The position numbers and the translations under genes were made by a program. The notes beneath the pieces are model-generated. The model saw nothing but the letters and a program-made list of their open reading frames with translations, was not told the origin of the DNA and did no database searches. 64,000 bases of DNA, taken from contig CAYFWB010000005.1 in assembly GCA_964346765.1 (NCBI GenBank), positions 48,046 through 112,045 of the forward strand. The letters are read 5' to 3'. Source of the stretch: JBGSPQ01 sp964346765 (GTDB lineage Bacteria > Patescibacteriota > Gracilibacteria > UBA1369). Positions 61,279 to 64,000 of the stretch are shown one piece after another. Each line of letters starts with the position of its first letter. The stretch's first letter is position 1.

Positions 61279-61644
61279 TTAGGATATACTTTCATTAAAT
61301 TCTTCCAATGTATCAAAATGCTTAATCACTTTAAGCAATCCTATCACAATTAATACATCAAAAACGTGTTCTGCCGCACCAACAACAACAAGCTCCTTAT
61401 CCTTTTTCGTCAATCTGTACTGCATGGTCATCAAAAAACCGATCCCCTCACTGTTTATGAAGTTCAGGTCGCTAAAATCCAACACCAGATATTTCCCCTC
61501 AATGGATTCTGTAAGCATATTCAGATTTTCTTTAATAACGTCCAGTCCTGCCTTATCAAGCTCTCCGCTAAATTTCACGACAACGAATCCCTTTGGGTCA
61601 AGCTCGGATATTTGCATATCTATAGATGGTTTGTAGTCCTTCAT
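61279..61644 (-). CDS. STAS-domain protein (anti-sigma-factor-antagonist type)
   Basis: A 121-residue single STAS domain similar to SpoIIAA and RsbV. The core is VVVKFSGELDKAGLDVIKE, LVLDFSDLNFINSEGIGFL and ELVVVGAAEHVFDVLIVIGLLKVIKHF. Aligned with B. subtilis SpoIIAA, whose phospho-serine is Ser58 in MDSSGLG, the acceptor Ser65 is kept, but the Asp before it is Asn64 and the next Ser is Glu66. It lies between the MFS-HEAT gene (1 bp away) and the SpoIIE-type phosphatase gene. No anti-sigma kinase (RsbW/SpoIIAB) is in the window. Confidence 0.9.
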   Translation of the reverse strand: MKDYKPSIDMQISELDPKGFVVVKFSGELDKAGLDVIKENLNMLTESIEGKYLVLDFSDLNFINSEGIGFLMTMQYRLTKKDKELVVVGAAEHVFDVLIVIGLLKVIKHFDTLEEFNESIS

Positions 61645-61645
61645 A

Positions 61646-63877
61646 TTAAATTCTGACTTTAGAATAAATTGGTATTAACTGTTCAATATTATAATGCATA
61701 TAATCAATTTCGTCACTAGCATCGCAAGTTTTATATAATCTTATCATCCTTTCAATTACTTTATTCGCTTCTGTTGTATCAGGCATTTCTTCCATGACTC
61801 CGTAAGGTACCAATGCTTTGGCAATCCTTCGTTTAATCTTTTCATCAAGGTGCTCCAGCACCTCAACAGCCTTTTCAAAGACTATAGCATTTCCAAATAA
61901 AAGTAAATTATTTAGCTGATTGACAACATTATAGTTATTATTACGCAAAGCACATATTAGTGCAATGATCCTAATTTCTTGATTTTTTGAGTCAATATTT
62001 TTATCTATAAAATTACTAATATATTTAACCGGTATATGACCTGCAAGATATATCAAAACCCATTTGTCTTCAACCTGACCGGATGCAATAATTTTAGAAA
62101 TAACACTTTTTACCTTATTTCGATATTTTTTCCTCCTATACAAAGCAATTGCAGCCTGTGATACAACTATTGAAGATTGAGAGTTCAAATACTTATAGAC
62201 AAACGCTGAATTAATATGGCCAAGAACAGATACGGCATAAGCTTTGTCGAAATCACTGGGAGACCCTTTAATATATTCTTCAATAAGGGCGGAAACCTGA
62301 TTTTTTAGGTGATATTTCTTAATTTCCGGAAACATGTTTCTTAGACTCCTTACAACGTATTTAGATAGATCATGATCTTTATTGTGAAAAATATGAATTA
62401 AAGCTTTAACCGCCTCCTTTGACCTTAAAAAAGGTAATCTTTGAATAATCCTAATTTTTAAATCCTTATCTTCAGCATGCTTATATTTATTTAAAAGAAA
62501 TTGCACGGAACCAGAATGTCCCCCTTGCGTAAGAATATCGACTGCCATAAACTCCATTTTTGGATCGCTACCGGAAAGATTATTAAGATTCAATTTAGTG
62601 TATTTGGATTTCAATTGAATCGTGAAAAAAAACATTCCAATTATCAAGAATGTAAGAGTAAGATTAATAAAATGATTATAATGTTCCTCCAAAAACAAAA
62701 ACTGCAGCCCTATCAAAAATAATGTCCCCATAATTGTTGCCAAAGGATAAATTATCCCCTCAATAAATTCTCTGATAGACTTTCTACTTTCTGCTTCATA
62801 AGCATAATAGGTGTTCTCATAAGCATTTTTTTGAATTATACTTGAAAGCTCAAAATTGGTTTTAAACAATACGGATGTAAAAAAACCATTTGCAAAAATT
62901 AGAGCAAAAGCTCCAAAAAAAGTCATTAAACCATGCAGTAAAAACGCACTGAATGTCCCTATTTTGGTCAATATTTTATTTGCCACCAATAATTCCACGA
63001 TTAGTGCCAATCCATGTATTATAACGTGAAGACTGCCCAATCCGTGAACCAGCATTTGTTCATGTTCTGCCAGGCTCGAGTCATGCGCGACTGTGGAGTC
63101 GATAGCCTTGGTAAATTGAAATTCCACAAAAATCGCAATAATCCAATTCAAAAGTAGGACAACAATCAAAATTTGAAGAAAAGGAATTTTGTTAATAATT
63201 CCCAGACTTTGTCCCAACGAATTTAAATTAAACGATATTGTTTTCTTCTTATAAACTTTTTTTTCCATATTTTCCAAAAAGAAGGGGAGTTCTGGTTTAT
63301 GAAAAATCAGTAATAACAAAAAAATCGACAACAAAAATGTCCAGAATAAAAAAATAGTACCATTCAAAAAAAATCTTCCTAAAAAAGCAAGAAAAAGACC
63401 CGCGAAAATCCCACCTATGGTTTCTGCAGATTCAATGACCGGGAAAGCTCGCTCAGCTTCAGAAGGAGTAAATAAATCTTCTATATACGATGACAAAAAT
63501 AGACCCACCTGTGATAAAAAAATACCATTTGCAATTAAAGCCAGTATCAAAAATAAATAATTATTATCATAATTCAGTGACGCGATAATCAATGTTGTAA
63601 TTGCAAAAAAAGTACTTATTGTAATTAATTTTTTAATATCAAACCTTTCAGCCATAAGAGAAAAAAACATCATCCCAACTACGGTAAAGATAGCCTGAAA
63701 TAAAAAAAGAACCGGCAAAAAATTAATACCCATCCTTGCCACAACCGACGCCGTTACAACTGTCCAGCCAATCACAACACTACCTACAAAAACAACCTTA
63801 ATTAACCAGCTGTGTACAATCCTGGAAATCTCAGCAGGCGAAATATTGATTATCATTTCTATTATCCGCGCCATCAT
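61646..63877 (-). CDS. MFS-like transporter fused to C-terminal HEAT-like repeats
   Basis: A 743-residue protein. Residues about 20-430 contain 11-12 hydrophobic helices in an MFS or ATP/ADP-translocase-like arrangement. Residues about 440-740 are cytoplasmic alpha-helical repeats of HEAT type (SVQFLLNKYKHAEDKDLKIRIIQRL, SKEAVKALIHIFHNKDHDLSKYVVRSL). Similar fusions of nucleotide-transporter-like MFS domains to HEAT repeats are known, but the substrate here is unknown. It heads a tight unit with STAS, phosphatase and queA genes, so the HEAT part may dock the STAS protein or report transport state. Two adjacent ATG codons (63877, 63874) can start it. Confidence 0.82.
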   Translation of the reverse strand: MMARIIEMIINISPAEISRIVHSWLIKVVFVGSVVIGWTVVTASVVARMGINFLPVLFLFQAIFTVVGMMFFSLMAERFDIKKLITISTFFAITTLIIASLNYDNNYLFLILALIANGIFLSQVGLFLSSYIEDLFTPSEAERAFPVIESAETIGGIFAGLFLAFLGRFFLNGTIFLFWTFLLSIFLLLLIFHKPELPFFLENMEKKVYKKKTISFNLNSLGQSLGIINKIPFLQILIVVLLLNWIIAIFVEFQFTKAIDSTVAHDSSLAEHEQMLVHGLGSLHVIIHGLALIVELLVANKILTKIGTFSAFLLHGLMTFFGAFALIFANGFFTSVLFKTNFELSSIIQKNAYENTYYAYEAESRKSIREFIEGIIYPLATIMGTLFLIGLQFLFLEEHYNHFINLTLTFLIIGMFFFTIQLKSKYTKLNLNNLSGSDPKMEFMAVDILTQGGHSGSVQFLLNKYKHAEDKDLKIRIIQRLPFLRSKEAVKALIHIFHNKDHDLSKYVVRSLRNMFPEIKKYHLKNQVSALIEEYIKGSPSDFDKAYAVSVLGHINSAFVYKYLNSQSSIVVSQAAIALYRRKKYRNKVKSVISKIIASGQVEDKWVLIYLAGHIPVKYISNFIDKNIDSKNQEIRIIALICALRNNNYNVVNQLNNLLLFGNAIVFEKAVEVLEHLDEKIKRRIAKALVPYGVMEEMPDTTEANKVIERMIRLYKTCDASDEIDYMHYNIEQLIPIYSKVRI

Positions 63878-63897
63878 ATTGATTTATTACTCATATT

Positions 63898-63926
63898 ATT
63901 ATAGCACAAAAAAGCATTTACGGCAA
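63898..63926 (-). promoter_or_regulatory. Promoter of the MFS-HEAT/STAS/phosphatase/queA unit
   Basis: Minus-strand TTGCCG (63926-63921), 17 bp, TGC-TATAAT (63906-63898): a perfect extended -10. Predicted leader is about 14 nt. Nothing was recognised between 63927 and the right edge. Confidence 0.8.
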
Positions 63927-64000
63927 CTCGGTCTATTATTAACTCTATATAGTACACAGACAAATAGGACACCGTGTTAAGATACAAGTGCTTATACTTA

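Noticed and set aside
1..64000. UGA recoded as glycine (SR1/Gracilibacteria code)
   Set aside because: Several well-recognised genes end in TGA exactly at the expected C-terminus, e.g. rfbD, the tsaE/HD overlap, queA, the 11070-14210 protein and sigma4-HARE paralogue 2, and no in-frame TGA was needed to complete a known protein.

Overview
The window looks like a chromosomal segment of a Candidate Phyla Radiation (Patescibacteria) bacterium. The reasons are small, tightly packed single-copy housekeeping genes, AT-rich DNA with the standard code (TGA is used as a stop), lysine-rich tails on translation proteins, and families common in that group: paired VirD4/TraD-like ATPases, DUF3467, sigma-region-4/HARE-HTH proteins and large surface proteins with a hydrophobic C-terminal anchor. 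The taxon is inferred from gene content; no 16S rRNA gene is present. No CRISPR array, insertion sequence or prophage was seen.

Layout. 1-10950 (minus): uvrD-nuclease, rmuC, infB, a WxcM/FdtA-like cupin, rfbB, proS, rfbD and the 5' part of rfbA, i.e. dTDP-deoxysugar synthesis interleaved with translation and DNA repair. 11070-14210 (plus): a lone 1046-residue three-domain predicted hydrolase. 14215-23591 (minus): rpsA, clpC behind a CIRCE element, a lipoprotein, ruvB, a PH-domain membrane protein, tRNA-Arg and a LytM/SLH wall protein. 23684-24738 (plus): tsaE and an HD hydrolase. 24721-34183 (minus): a 3D/peptidoglycan-binding wall protein, a TraD-like ATPase, aspS, dnaE and tRNA-Leu. 34451-35879 (plus): a sigma4-HARE regulator and a HIT protein. 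35876-37336 (minus): nadC and a small hypothetical. 37461-41126 (plus): valS and a lysine-rich helical-repeat protein. 41127-42929 (minus): a second sigma4-HARE regulator and a degenerate OmpR-type regulator. 43078-50745 (plus): rlmN, DUF3467, dtd, glyS, radC, a second TraD-like ATPase and an LCP protein. 50747-52526 (minus): a CarS-like CTP transferase, a CDP-alcohol phosphatidyltransferase, two tRNA-Met and an FtsB-like protein. 52649-54010 (plus): murC. 54088-58063 (minus): cysS, YggT and a large Ig/Fn3 surface protein. 58180-59082 (plus): a branched-chain aminotransferase. 59083-63877 (minus): a likely operon of MFS-HEAT protein, STAS protein, SpoIIE-type phosphatase and queA.

Regulation visible in the DNA. 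Many genes have near-consensus sigma-70 promoters with 17-18 bp spacers, usually 15-50 nt before the start codon. Shine-Dalgarno motifs are few, but one fixes the start of the LytM/SLH gene. Three promoters carry clear extra structure: clpC (CIRCE over the -10), rmuC (an 18-bp perfect palindrome filling the spacer) and aspS (10-bp inverted repeat around the -10). The rpsA leader has a perfect 10-bp inverted repeat. Convergent genes meet with almost no intergenic space. No stretch over 300 bases lacks a gene.

Best candidates for undescribed biology are the three-domain hydrolase without a signal peptide, the two sigma4-HARE paralogues (one next to a regulator with a broken receiver domain), the MFS-HEAT/STAS/PP2C module with no visible kinase, and the palindromic operator at rmuC.
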